From Bacteroidales bacterium (GTDB lineage: Bacteria; Bacteroidota; Bacteroidia; Bacteroidales; UBA4417), in the NCBI GenBank assembly GCA_016707785.1, contig JADJGZ010000006.1, positions 1 through 64,000 of the forward strand: 64,000 nt of DNA. Reading direction: 5' to 3'. The notes below the pieces were generated by a model that had not been told where the DNA came from, ran no database searches, and was given only the letters and a program-made list of their open reading frames with translations. Both the position numbers and the translations under genes were made by a program. The stretch's first letter is position 1, and every line of letters begins with the position of its first letter. Positions 1 to 8,655 of the stretch are shown here, piece by piece.

Positions 1-3
1 ATC

Positions 4-942
4 TTAAGCCCTGAGCCTGGAAAACCGGTCAGGCAAGAGATTTTTATAGGAAGATTTAAAGTCAGTATTTAAAAACTAATATCGATAAACTCCATCCATT
101 TGTCAGGGGACTTATCCATTTTCATGAAGATATTTTCCTGTTGCTTCGCATCTAGCTTCAAGGAAGTGAAAGCAATACTGAAATCTTTCCGGTTTTAATT
201 TTTCTTTTGCCATTTAATGTTGGCATAAATCTTCATCATCGGCGGGATTTACAAGTTACCAGCAACCATATCATAAGCCGGGGATAGTATATTACCAATT
301 CCCGGTTGACGGATCAGAAAGAAATTCTTCAGAATGCATATCGGCATTGCGAGTGAGGAATGTAAAATAATACCTGTTCAAAGAAATTGATGACATCCCA
401 ATCCCCAGGTTGGCAGAAAACTTCCAAATAGCCTTCGCTACCTGTTCGTAAGAACCATGGTACTTATCTTCAGTTAATCGTTCAGTAACCTGGCATATGT
501 CCTCCCATATGCAGTTTATTTCTTTTTCACGAGTCAATTCTCCTGGTCAGGTATGCTAAGTTGCCAGATTGCAGTCGAATTAGAGTGTGTGGCACCACCT
601 TGATTTTGCAATTTCAGCCAGGTGCATAGTGAGATCTTCAACTTCAGGTAAATGTTGATAATAGGGGAGTAGGTTGGTTTCAGAATATAACTCCCAGACA
701 CCCATAATGGTGAAGCGTTTTGGCTCATTCTTTCCTAAACCCTTTTGACAAATTCAGTGATATTTTGGGGTTTGTACTCCTGTAACAGCCATCTGGCTGC
801 TGATTACCTGCAGGGCCAGTTCTTCTATTGTGATTCATGATACTGGAGTTCAGGAATGGCCACCAAACATCTTTTTACTGCATGCGGTATGGAAATCTCT
901 TCCTGTTTTCTAACAATCCGTAACAATATAACATCTCTTCAT
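4..942 (-). pseudogene. HipT/HipA C-terminal kinase-like toxin, decayed
   Basis: Minus-strand remnants in changing frames match the C-terminal kinase part of HipA-family Ser/Thr kinase toxins. Around 700-530 there is a stretch resembling KRFTIMGV-(G)SYILKP, followed by an EDLTMHLAEIAK-like segment and a TRRID-like segment. Around 500-300 the catalytic-loop motif NADMH is seen, then a SPAYDMVAG-like activation segment in another frame. The end reads DRFSRLRA and stops at 4-6. The proposed start at 942 begins with MKRC and a zinc-knuckle-like Cys-rich stretch, typical of split HipA C-terminal proteins of Bacteroidota. At least six indels make it non-functional as written. It follows a HipA N-terminal remnant and a HipB-like remnant, so it is the third gene of a HipBST-like operon. 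The frameshift density is higher than elsewhere, which favours true decay, although poor sequence quality is possible. Confidence 0.72.
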
Positions 943-1270
943 TAAAGTTTCCTCCCCGTTTACACTGTGAACACTTACTGCCCCGATACAATCTTTACAA
1001 CATACCAATAACAATCCCATACGATCGCTTGGGTTTAATTTCCAGTTTTTTCGGCGATATCAAAGCAGCCATCCTTCCGGGGATAAGACCATCGAAGAAT
1101 GGAAACAAGACCTTACTGTCAAAGGCTTATCCTGTGGTGGCAGGGGTACTCACCGGCACGGTATCAGAGGATTCCAGGAAAATCTTATCGTATTGAAAAT
1201 GATACCCGTCTTCATCCTGTGTGAGCCAGCCTGCAGTTTTATCGTTCACTTTTATTTCAACTTTTCTCAT
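910..1270 (-). pseudogene. HipS/HipA N-terminal domain protein, decayed
   Basis: The start at 1270 gives MRKVEIKVNDKTAGWLTQDE, the typical opening of the separate HipA N-terminal domain (couple_hipA) proteins of Bacteroidota. The reading then breaks near 1140. Motifs resume in other frames: FPFFDGLIP-EGWLL near 1090-1050 and a DRMGLLLVCCKDCIGAVSV-like stretch near 1025-975. About four indels are needed to restore one frame. In tripartite HipBST systems this small protein (HipS) neutralises the kinase HipT. The start codon overlaps the predicted original stop of the upstream HipB-like gene by 14 nt (ATG at 1270-1268, TGA at 1259-1257). The exact 3' end is uncertain. Confidence 0.7.
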
Positions 1271-1475
1271 CCGCAGCATATTTCGGTTTAATGGCATAGG
1301 CGCCCACTTCATAGCCCAAAGTTGCAGCACCTGATTGACCTTATCCAAACTTGGGTTTCTTTACCCTGTTCCGAGTTCACGGACAAATCGAAGACCTACG
1401 CTAGCCTTTCTGACAATTCAGGCTGAGTAAGGTTGGCTGGTCGCCTTTTTCTTTTACAAATTCATTTAAAGTCAT
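1257..1475 (-). pseudogene. HipB/Y4mF-like HTH antitoxin, decayed
   Basis: The frame starting at 1475 reads MTLNEFVKEK, then shifts. In the next frame RPANLTQPELSERLA is seen, then GLRFVREL and a KVNQVLQL-(G)YEVGAYAIKP segment ending in TGA at 1259-1257. This is the layout of a small XRE-type helix-turn-helix antitoxin (Y4mF/HipB family) of about 70 residues. Three or more indels break it. Four palindromes lie directly upstream (1482-1617), as expected for an autorepressing antitoxin. It is the first gene of the decayed hipB-hipS-hipT-like operon. Confidence 0.7.
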
Positions 1476-1481
1476 AATATA

Positions 1482-1617
1482 TACCCTTTCAGGTACAAAT
1501 ATAATACAATTTCCTTAAAATACACCCTTACGGGTATAAAACATTGTAATTATTTCAATTTTGCACCCTATAGGGTATAAAAATTTTATCATATATAGCA
1601 AAGTACCCTTACGGGTA
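1482..1617 (-). promoter_or_regulatory. four palindromic operators of the HipB-like repressor
   Basis: Four copies of a 14-bp palindrome of the type TACCC-N4-GGGTA occur at 1482-1495 (TACCCTTTCAGGTA), 1523-1536 (CACCCTTACGGGTA), 1564-1577 (CACCCTATAGGGTA) and 1604-1617 (TACCCTTACGGGTA). Start-to-start distances are 41, 41 and 40 bp, close to four helical turns. They lie immediately upstream of the decayed HipB-like gene. HipB proteins bind such spaced inverted repeats cooperatively, so these are its likely operators. The sites look intact although the genes are broken. Confidence 0.7.
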
Positions 1618-1674
1618 TATAATCTGTACCTTAAGTACTGAAAAGAAAGTGTCGAAGGGAAAGTCAGCCGTCAC

Positions 1675-2274
1675 CTATTCCACTTTCCAACTGACTGAAA
1701 CTATAATTTCATTGCGTCGGTTAAAGAGCTGGAAGGGTGGATTATATCCCAGGTACCTGGTATGTCCGTAGGATGTAATGCCTTTTGATTCAAGGATAGT
1801 ATAAAGTTTTTCTGAATAGGATTTCAGTTTTCTGTCTGATGCAAAGCCCCCAAACTTTATCACAGCGACATATTCATCTGCGGGTTTTGAATCAGCACAT
1901 TGGGATCATTTGGCTTTGGAAGGTTTTGTTCGGTATATGATGATGGCATTACAAAGCTCATGCTTGAAACGGAATCATTGATGTCCATATGAACAGGGGC
2001 AGTCATTGAGATGCTTGTGCTGCTCTCATTTCCTCCGAAAATATAGCCCGCCAGTTTGCGAAACCCGGGGTTTGCCAGTTCCTTGTAAGTTTTTGCATTG
2101 GATTTAATGGTCGCAATGGTAGGCCGATGGATAAAACCGGATTTCGAAATCCTTTTCCTGCAGGATTACAGTGTATTTCTGCTCTTCGGTTTTGGTGGAT
2201 GGCATAAGCATGAAGGATTGAAAGATGATAAAAATAAATACTGCAATGGCGGATACTATCAAAAATGTTTTCAT
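1675..2274 (-). pseudogene. SOUL-family haem-binding protein, frameshifted
   Basis: From ATG at 2274 the frame gives MKTFLIVSAIAVFIFIIFQS (one N-terminal membrane anchor or signal) and then an EEQKYTVILQEKDFEIRFYP segment, typical of the SOUL/HEBP2 fold. A one-base shift near 2120 moves the frame to a stretch containing KSNAKTYKELANPGFRKL and a GYIFGGNESSTSISMTAPV segment. A second shift near 1870 leads to the last 62 residues, which contain FGGFASDRKLKSYSEKL and YNPPFQLFNRRNEI, the conserved C-terminal SOUL signature. SOUL proteins bind haem or porphyrins. The two shifts could be sequence errors, because the rest reads cleanly. Confidence 0.72.
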
Positions 2275-2429
2275 TCGCTTTATATTGTTAATATTATCAA
2301 GCAGTAAAATTCAAAAGACGTGTTTGTGTCAAGGATCAAAGGATGCGATTTTAGCGACTTATTCACTTGTTATGCAGAGGGTAAGATTATAGACAAAAAC
2401 GATCAAAGATCGATTCTTTCGGTTTAACC

Positions 2430-2903
2430 TTAATTCAGGATAAAATACGCCGCATTCAGGGCCGTTGCAAAACTTACCCATAACAGGTAGGGGATGTTGA
2501 GGTAGGCCGCCAGTGGTTTTATCTTCCTGAAGTTGATCAGCATTAAAACGATCATTATCCAAAGGGCAATGATTTCTAATAAGGCAATCCCAATCAGATT
2601 GAAATAGAAAAAGAGGAAACTCCATCCGAAATTCAACATCAGCTGCAACATAAAAATCAGAATCGCCTGATTTCGCTGCTTGCCGGCCTCCTGTTTCCAA
2701 ACCATGTACAACGAGATACCCATAAGGATATACAGCATGGTCCACACCGGTCCGAAAACCCAGTTTGGAGGATTGAAGGAAGGTTGATTGAGCGAAGCAT
2801 ACCATCCCGGAATTGCCTCTGTCGTAAACATTCCGGCAATACCACCAACACAAAGTGGCAACAGGATTGATGCAACTAATTTTCCAACCTGGTTTGCTTT
2901 CAT
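2430..2903 (-). CDS. tspO: TspO/MBR family tetrapyrrole-binding membrane protein
   Basis: This 157-residue protein has five hydrophobic segments and the TspO signature residues: GWYASLNQPSFNPPNWVFGP near residues 33-52, then a W-x-x-LY-x-LMG stretch and an LNFGWSFLFF segment near residue 90. TspO/MBR proteins sit in the membrane (outer membrane in Rhodobacter) and bind porphyrins, haem or cholesterol. They are linked to tetrapyrrole and oxidative-stress handling. The length matches the family. It lies about 155 bp downstream of the broken SOUL haem-binding gene on the same strand, but no co-transcription signal is visible. The gene is intact. Confidence 0.9.
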   Translation of the reverse strand: MKANQVGKLVASILLPLCVGGIAGMFTTEAIPGWYASLNQPSFNPPNWVFGPVWTMLYILMGISLYMVWKQEAGKQRNQAILIFMLQLMLNFGWSFLFFYFNLIGIALLEIIALWIMIVLMLINFRKIKPLAAYLNIPYLLWVSFATALNAAYFILN

Positions 2904-3100
2904 CTGTCTTTATTTACTGAAGTACTCTTTCAGGAGACCTGTTCCTGCTTTCAGATTCTCATAAATCTGATAAGTTTTAGAATAATTGTATTTCCTGTTA
3001 GTCAAATATCGGCTTTCCTGACAGCTGTTTAACATTGATAGAACAATAATGCCTTATTATTCTGGCATACATAAGTCTTTTGCCTTTGTATAGCCAATTG

Positions 3101-4316
3101 CTACTGTATAATCAACTTTTGGTTTTTAGTCCCCTTGCTGTTTTGCAGAGTGACTACATATAATCCCTTCCCAAGCTGATCAGTGTAAATTTCTGTTTCC
3201 TGATCCTGAATGTTCATTGATAGGCATATCCTGCCACTCATATCCCGAATCTTCAGACTTGAGGCTTCTTCTGAATCATCAGTTTTAACAGTGAATTTAC
3301 TGATCGCAGGATTAGGGGAAATGGAAAATACTGCTAATTCGAATTCCGGAATTGAAGTTGTGCTGTAGGCGCTTCTGGCAAAAGAGTAATTATCGCAGAT
3401 AATTTCCGAGACCATAGAAGGCACATAACCCGCATAAAGTGTATTGTCAAGAGTGTTAAAAGCAATCATTTTTTCATTAAAAGCCTCATCAAATCCCACC
3501 AGCAGGAAAGTCCCCGAATTCTGGTCAAAGGAGGAGGAACCTGCCAGGTAATAAGGGAACCCTACTATCTGTCCCCTTTCAATTACCTCACCGGTTTGTG
3601 TGTTGATCTCAACGATCCACTTTGCGTCTTCATTAAAGGTTGAATCAAACTGGGTATTGACAGCAAAAAGAAGATTATTCACATTATCATAGTTTACACT
3701 GGAAAAATAATTGAAGGGGTGTAGTAGTCAGCAAGGTGGTCTTTATCCAGGAAAATCCGGATTTCTTACGGGGGATGCCATAAAGACAGATGGATGTTTC
3801 ATCAAATCCAATATAATAGAGTATTCCATTGTTGGAGTCGAAACCAATGGCATCTGCAACAATGCCATTTACTCCCGGCTCAACTATGGTTCCAAGCAAA
3901 GTTTCAGCCCCTGTACTGATGTCGAATTCGTTAACACTGATAAATCCGACCGTATCTAATTCCAGGGAATAAAGCTTGCCGGTGCTCATATCAATTTCAG
4001 AAATATTGGAAAAAGCGCTGAAATTGCTCAGGCTGGGAGTATTGGTTTCTGTGTTAAATGAAAGCAACACACCCGTATCTGCTGAAAACCCGCTTAAATA
4101 GTAATTACTGTTGTAGGCATTGAATGAAGAAGAGGCAAAAAGGTATGCATCCAGGCCTGAGGGATAGCGTTCAACCGATGAAGAATCAAAAGCCTGCCAT
4201 TTGACAATTTCAATGCCGCCATTGGCGCTAGAACTTGTTCCGACAAGATTGATCTGTGCCAAAGCAGTCGTGCTGATCAGGATAAATGAAATGAGAGTAA
4301 AAAGTATCTGTTTCAT
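3101..4316 (-). CDS. secreted protein with T9SS sorting domain, one frameshift
   Basis: Two abutting frames form one gene. The 5' part (4316-3687) has a signal peptide (MKQILFTLISFILISTTALA) and a beta-propeller-like body. The 3' part (from 3682) ends with a type IX secretion sorting domain: SISPNPAISKFTVKTDD, then IRDMSGR and GLYVVTLQ. The frame changes near 3716-3719 in a run of four G on the plus strand. Removing one base joins the frames through a TPFNYFSSVNYDNVNNLLF segment. The protein would then be about 400 residues, exported through Sec and the T9SS. The substrate is unknown. A homopolymer error is the simplest explanation for the break. Confidence 0.7.
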
Positions 4317-5088
4317 GGCTTATCGTGTATTGAGTGAATGCTTCGTTTGATTAAGATGGACAATTTTATTGTGGTTTCTATCAAATTTTAATTGTCTTGC
4401 GTCCTTGCGTTCCCCTTGCGTCTTTGCGTTAAAAAGTCTCTACCTCTTGATAATCCTGGCCATTCATCAATGCAATCGAGAAAGTAAGTTTCATTTTGTT
4501 CATAGAATTACATTTATCGTTAAACAAAGTTTAAAGCAATAATGTTCGATGGAGGTTCATAATTCCGGTAAATTACTATTGTTGTGGCAGATTTTCATTA
4601 GAATGTTGAAAGATTTTTCACCGCAAGGACGCAAAGAAAGCGCTAAGACGCAAGCGCTCCCTGACAGGAAGACCCTTTGCGAACTTTTTTTTAACCTTGC
4701 CTCTTTTCGGTTAAATGCGGGTTTGCTTTTTAGTTCACTCCTCAGCGAAGCAAAGAAGGCGCGAAGACTCAAGCGCTCTCTGACAGGAAGACCCTTTGCG
4801 AACTTCTATTTAACCTTGCGTCTTTGCGGTTAAAAAGAATTTGCCATTTTGCACCATTTTTATCTTCCGCTCAATTTCACAATTGTTGCATTGATATGAG
4901 CCAGGAAGCGAATTCTTACTAAATGAATATTTTCCTTGACCCATCTTCTTCCTCATTTATTTCTGCCTTACCTTTAATGACAAATTATCCGCCATCCTTA
5001 GTGTTTTAGTAAAAAGGCCAAAATACAGCCTCTCTTGTAACAAACTCAAAAGGCCAGACGTTTAATAGGGTTTAAGATCTTCCGGATT
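4317..5088. repeat. non-coding spacer with duplicated CGCAAGGACGCAAAG-type repeat
   Basis: No gene is supported in this 772-bp spacer. It contains an imperfect direct repeat: about 47 bp at 4639-4686 recurs at 4760-4805, sharing CTGACAGGAAGACCCTTTGC and an AACCTTGCgTCTTTgCGGTTAAA tail. A shorter related piece lies at 4398-4435. Such CGCAAAGACGCAAGG blocks resemble dispersed intergenic repeats common in this phylum. The open frames across it have repeat composition and are unlikely to be genes. Confidence 0.5.
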
Positions 5089-6345
5089 ATGAGTTTATTA
5101 AAAGCAAGCATACTGGTAATTGATGATGATGTGGATGTGCTCACCGCCGTCCGCTTATTACTCAAAACAGAGGTGCAGCAGGTGGTCACCGAGAAAAACC
5201 CTGAAAATATCCTTTCCCTTATCAGCTCTCGCCCCTTCGACCTGGTGCTGCTCGATATGAATTTCAATGCTTCTATCAATTCCGGCAATGAAGGCCTCTA
5301 CTGGCTGAAACGGATTAAGGAGCTGAAACCGAATATCGCCGTCATCATGATCACAGCCTATGGCGATATCGACCTGGCCGTCCGTTCTCTCAAAGAAGGT
5401 GCCGCCGACTTCATCGTGAAGCCCTGGCATAATGAGAAGCTTTTATCCACCATTTCTGATATCCTGAAGAAACAGGTTCAGCATACTGCTTCTGCCCAGC
5501 CTCAGCCTGCCAAATGTTCTTATCCCGACTTACTGGGGAATAGCGATGTGATGCTGGATATCTTCTCCAAAATCGGGAAGATTGCACCTACCGATGCCAA
5601 TATCCTGATCCTGGGGGAAAACGGAACCGGCAAGGACCTGATCGCCAAAGCCATCCATGAGAAATCTCTGCGAAGTAAACAACCCTTCATAAAAGTAGAC
5701 ATCGGTGCCCTCACCGAAACCCTCTTCGAAAGTGAGCTGTTCGGGCATAAAAAAGGGGCATTCACTGATGCTAAAGAGGACCGCATCGGACGGTTTGAAG
5801 CAGCCAATGGCGGGACCTTATTCCTTGATGAAATTGGCAACATCTCACTGCAGCAGCAGGCAAAGCTGCTTTCAGCATTGCAAAACCGGCAGATCACCCG
5901 ACTGGGTTCCAATCAATCAATCCCGGTCGATATCCGCCTGATCTGTGCTACTAATCTCCCCATGAGTGAACTGGCCAATGAGAGCAAGTTCCGCAAAGAC
6001 CTGGTATACCGCATCAACACCGTGGAGATCATTGTCCCGCCACTTCGGAAACGCAAAGAAGATATCCGACTGCTGATCGACCATTTCGTGAAAATGTATT
6101 CAGCCAAGTATTTTAAGGCTCATATCCGTTTTTCCGATGCCACCCTGCAAAAACTCGAACAGTATTCGTACCCCGGTAATGTGCGCGAATTGCAGTATAT
6201 CATTGAAAGGGTGATTATTATGTCGAATGAAAATGAGATCACCCCTGACGACATCATATTCTCCCCGATTGAATCTACTTCTTCGGAAGCCCGGACGGAT
6301 GGGGATGAAACCCGGCTCAGCAATATTGAGAAAATACCATCCTGA
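5089..6345 (+). CDS. sigma-54-dependent response regulator (NtrC family), C-terminus disrupted
   Basis: An N-terminal receiver domain (IDDD at residues 11-14, phospho-acceptor D56, VKPW near residue 115) precedes a sigma-54 AAA+ domain with Walker A GENGTGKD, the sigma-54 contact loop as GAFTDA, and Walker B GGTLFLDEIG. As written the protein stops after 418 residues, just before the Fis-type DNA-binding helix. Downstream, pieces of that helix appear in shifted frames: TILRVIE, then KAAKELGIT, then ALYRRLSKYEI ending at about 6442, which overlaps the kinase start at 6432. Several clustered indels therefore separate the regulator from its HTH. It would activate sigma-54 promoters, and the partner kinase and the neighbouring exporter cluster suggest that target. 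Confidence 0.85.
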   Translation: MSLLKASILVIDDDVDVLTAVRLLLKTEVQQVVTEKNPENILSLISSRPFDLVLLDMNFNASINSGNEGLYWLKRIKELKPNIAVIMITAYGDIDLAVRSLKEGAADFIVKPWHNEKLLSTISDILKKQVQHTASAQPQPAKCSYPDLLGNSDVMLDIFSKIGKIAPTDANILILGENGTGKDLIAKAIHEKSLRSKQPFIKVDIGALTETLFESELFGHKKGAFTDAKEDRIGRFEAANGGTLFLDEIGNISLQQQAKLLSALQNRQITRLGSNQSIPVDIRLICATNLPMSELANESKFRKDLVYRINTVEIIVPPLRKRKEDIRLLIDHFVKMYSAKYFKAHIRFSDATLQKLEQYSYPGNVRELQYIIERVIIMSNENEITPDDIIFSPIESTSSEARTDGDETRLSNIEKIPS

Positions 6346-6431
6346 GGGTGATTGAAAGAACAGCGGCAATATTTCAAAGCTGCCAAAGAACTGGGTATCA
6401 CGCACCGCATTATACAGGAGGTTGAGCAAGT

Positions 6432-7775
6432 ATGAAATTTAGGAAGAACAACCTGGGACTTTTCCTGAGGGTAATGCTCTTGATGATTACCCTTCTTGCC
6501 TTTGCCTTCACGGTATTGCAGAAGCAATATATCTATGATGCAGTGCTGGTTCCTGTCATTATTTTCCAGCTGGTGGACTTCTACCGTCTGCATAAAAAGG
6601 CTCAGGATGAGGTGGAGCAATTTGTGGAATCCATTCATTACCGCGATTTCTCGAAGTATTTCAATGTAAAGCAGGCTCCGTTGGAGGTGAAGTCGCTGAG
6701 GCAGGGATTTAATGAAATCAATACCACTTTCAGGGTGGTAAGCAGGGAAAAGGAGATGCAATACCAATACCTGCAGAAGGTGCTTGAATTGGTGGATACA
6801 GGGATACTTTCCTACGATACCAGCAGCGGAGAGGTTAAATGGATGAATGAGTCGCTGAAAAAGATGCTGGAGATGCCTTATATGCGTACCATCCACCTGC
6901 TGGAGAAAAGGGATCACCTGCTGTATACCCAGATTATGGGGCTGGTGCCCGGGGAGCGCATCATCAGCACCATTCAGCATGATAAGAACAGTGTGAAGGT
7001 GGTGCTGTCGGCAACAGCTTTCCAGACAGAAAATCTGCATTTTAAGCTGATCGCCTTTCAGAATGTGAATGAGGCCCTGGAAGAAACGGAATCCAAAGCC
7101 TGGCAGAAGTTATTGAGTGTAATGACCCATGAGATCATGAACTCTGTGGCCCCCATTTCATCCCTGGCTCATACCCTGCAGGGACGATTGCGACAGTTTA
7201 AAATGGATATCCCTGATCCGACAGGCCTTGCGGAGGATCTCGAACTGGGGATTGATACCATTCAGAAGAGGAGTGAGGGGTTGCTGAAGTTCACCGAGAC
7301 ATACCGAAACCTGAATAAGATAACCAAGGCTTCACTGGCAAAGGTGTTCCTGAGTGGATTGTTTGATAATATCCACCGACTGATGCAGCCCACGCTGGAA
7401 CAGAAAAATATTGAAGTAAATGTGATTCTGAAGGACCCCCTGCTTTCGGTAGAGATGGATGTGGGTTTAATAGAGCAGGTGCTGATCAATCTGATCCTGA
7501 ACGCTATTGATGCAGTGAAAGCCAAACCGGACCCGAAAATTGTACTTTCAGCTTATACTGATAATGATAACAAGGTAATCATCAAGGTAGCTGATAATGG
7601 CTCAGGGATGTCGAAGGATGTGCTGGAGAAGATTTTTATTCCCTTTTTTAGTACCAAGAAAAATGGCAATGGCATCGGCCTGAGTCTCTGCAAGCAGATC
7701 ATGATGGTACATAAAGGAACGATCACTGTTCAGTCAAAGGAGAATGAGGGGACGGCTTTTTACCTGAGGTTTTAG
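6432..7775 (+). CDS. sensor histidine kinase partner of the NtrC-type regulator
   Basis: This is a 447-residue kinase. Two N-terminal membrane helices (residues ~8-50) are followed by a coiled linker and a PAS-like region (~115-215). The H-box SVMTHEIMNSVAPI lies near residue 235. The ATPase domain has the N-box LINLILNAIDAV, G1 DNGSGM and G2 GNGIGLSL. It lies directly after the response-regulator gene, and the original regulator stop probably overlapped this start, implying translational coupling. This kinase/NtrC-regulator pair is often found beside double-FtsX ABC exporters in Bacteroidota. It converges on the TolC end of that exporter here. The gene is intact and ends with the usual EGTAFYLRF-type terminus. 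Confidence 0.9.
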   Translation: MKFRKNNLGLFLRVMLLMITLLAFAFTVLQKQYIYDAVLVPVIIFQLVDFYRLHKKAQDEVEQFVESIHYRDFSKYFNVKQAPLEVKSLRQGFNEINTTFRVVSREKEMQYQYLQKVLELVDTGILSYDTSSGEVKWMNESLKKMLEMPYMRTIHLLEKRDHLLYTQIMGLVPGERIISTIQHDKNSVKVVLSATAFQTENLHFKLIAFQNVNEALEETESKAWQKLLSVMTHEIMNSVAPISSLAHTLQGRLRQFKMDIPDPTGLAEDLELGIDTIQKRSEGLLKFTETYRNLNKITKASLAKVFLSGLFDNIHRLMQPTLEQKNIEVNVILKDPLLSVEMDVGLIEQVLINLILNAIDAVKAKPDPKIVLSAYTDNDNKVIIKVADNGSGMSKDVLEKIFIPFFSTKKNGNGIGLSLCKQIMMVHKGTITVQSKENEGTAFYLRF

Positions 7776-8655
7776 TTTTTTATTTCGGATGTCGGATGTT
7801 TGATGTCGGATGTTTGATGTCTAATGTTTGATGTCTGATGTTTGATGTTTGATGTCGGATTTGGAGATGATGAGATCTTGGGATGTGGAGATGCGAGGGG
7901 GAATAAAGATGTCCCTTTAAAGGGGAGGGAGATTTTAGTTCCAGGAAGCCTTTGACTAAGAGATGTGAGAGTGATGAGTGAATTTAGTTAGAAGATTAGG
8001 AGATGTGGGGATGTGGAGATGCGAGGGTTCGGGATTGGGAATAAAAGATGTCCCCCTTTTTTAAAAGGGGGTGTCCGCTTTCGCGGACGGGGGATTTTGG
8101 CCCCAAATCACCCAGTGTTATTCTATAGAAATGGGGAGATATTGAGTAGTTTTTTTAGATTTAGGATTTTCCCGAGGGGAAGCCTTTGACTAGGAGATGA
8201 TGTGATGATGTGGAGATTATGAGATTAGAAGATTAGGAGATTAGGAGATGTGGAGATGTGGGGATGTGGGGATTTGGGGATGCGAGGGTTCGGGATTGGG
8301 AATAAAAGATGTCCCCCTTTTTTAAAAGGGGGTGTCCGCTTTCGCGGACGGGGGATTTTGGCCCCAAATCACAAATTAAACTTCTTAAGAAATGATTTGA
8401 TCCAAATGGTCGGTCAATCAATGGCTTTTTATTCCCAGAACTAAGGATTTTTACCAACTATTCAACTTAATCGCACAGAATTTCCATTTGTGTAAATTGC
8501 CAGCCCCTTAGCGATTTGTCCTTCCCCCGACGGATTTGTGTCCTCTTTATATTTATTTCATTCGTGTCCATTCATCCGGAACACTGATTCGTGCGAATTC
8601 GTGGATATATTTTGAACTTCATATTCCCATTCATCCCCAAAGCGCTACCCACATC
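7776..8655. repeat. non-coding spacer with short-period repeats and a duplicated hairpin element
   Basis: No gene is supported in these 880 bp. At 7786-7862 there is a run of imperfect copies of GATGTCGGATGTTT. A composite element occurs twice, at about 7991-8109 and 8227-8373. Both copies contain GATGCGAGGGTTCGGGATTG, then a CCCCCTTTTTTAAAAGGGGG palindrome, then a GTCCGCTTTCGCGGAC hairpin, then GGGGGATTTTGGCCCCAAAT. A shorter variant lies near 7880-7935. A GAAGCCTTTGACTA repeat is also seen at about 7948 and 8180. The structure suggests small non-autonomous palindromic repeats. Confidence 0.6.

Noticed and set aside
2098..2307. Plus-strand 69-codon open frame
   Set aside because: It is antisense to the SOUL-family coding remnant, whose motifs are clear on the minus strand.
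4549..4833. Plus-strand 94-codon frame in the spacer
   Set aside because: It spans the duplicated CGCAAGG repeat; its protein is an artefact of repeat composition.
8233..8457. Overlapping frames on both strands in the repeat spacer
   Set aside because: Both cross the palindromic element and have no protein features.
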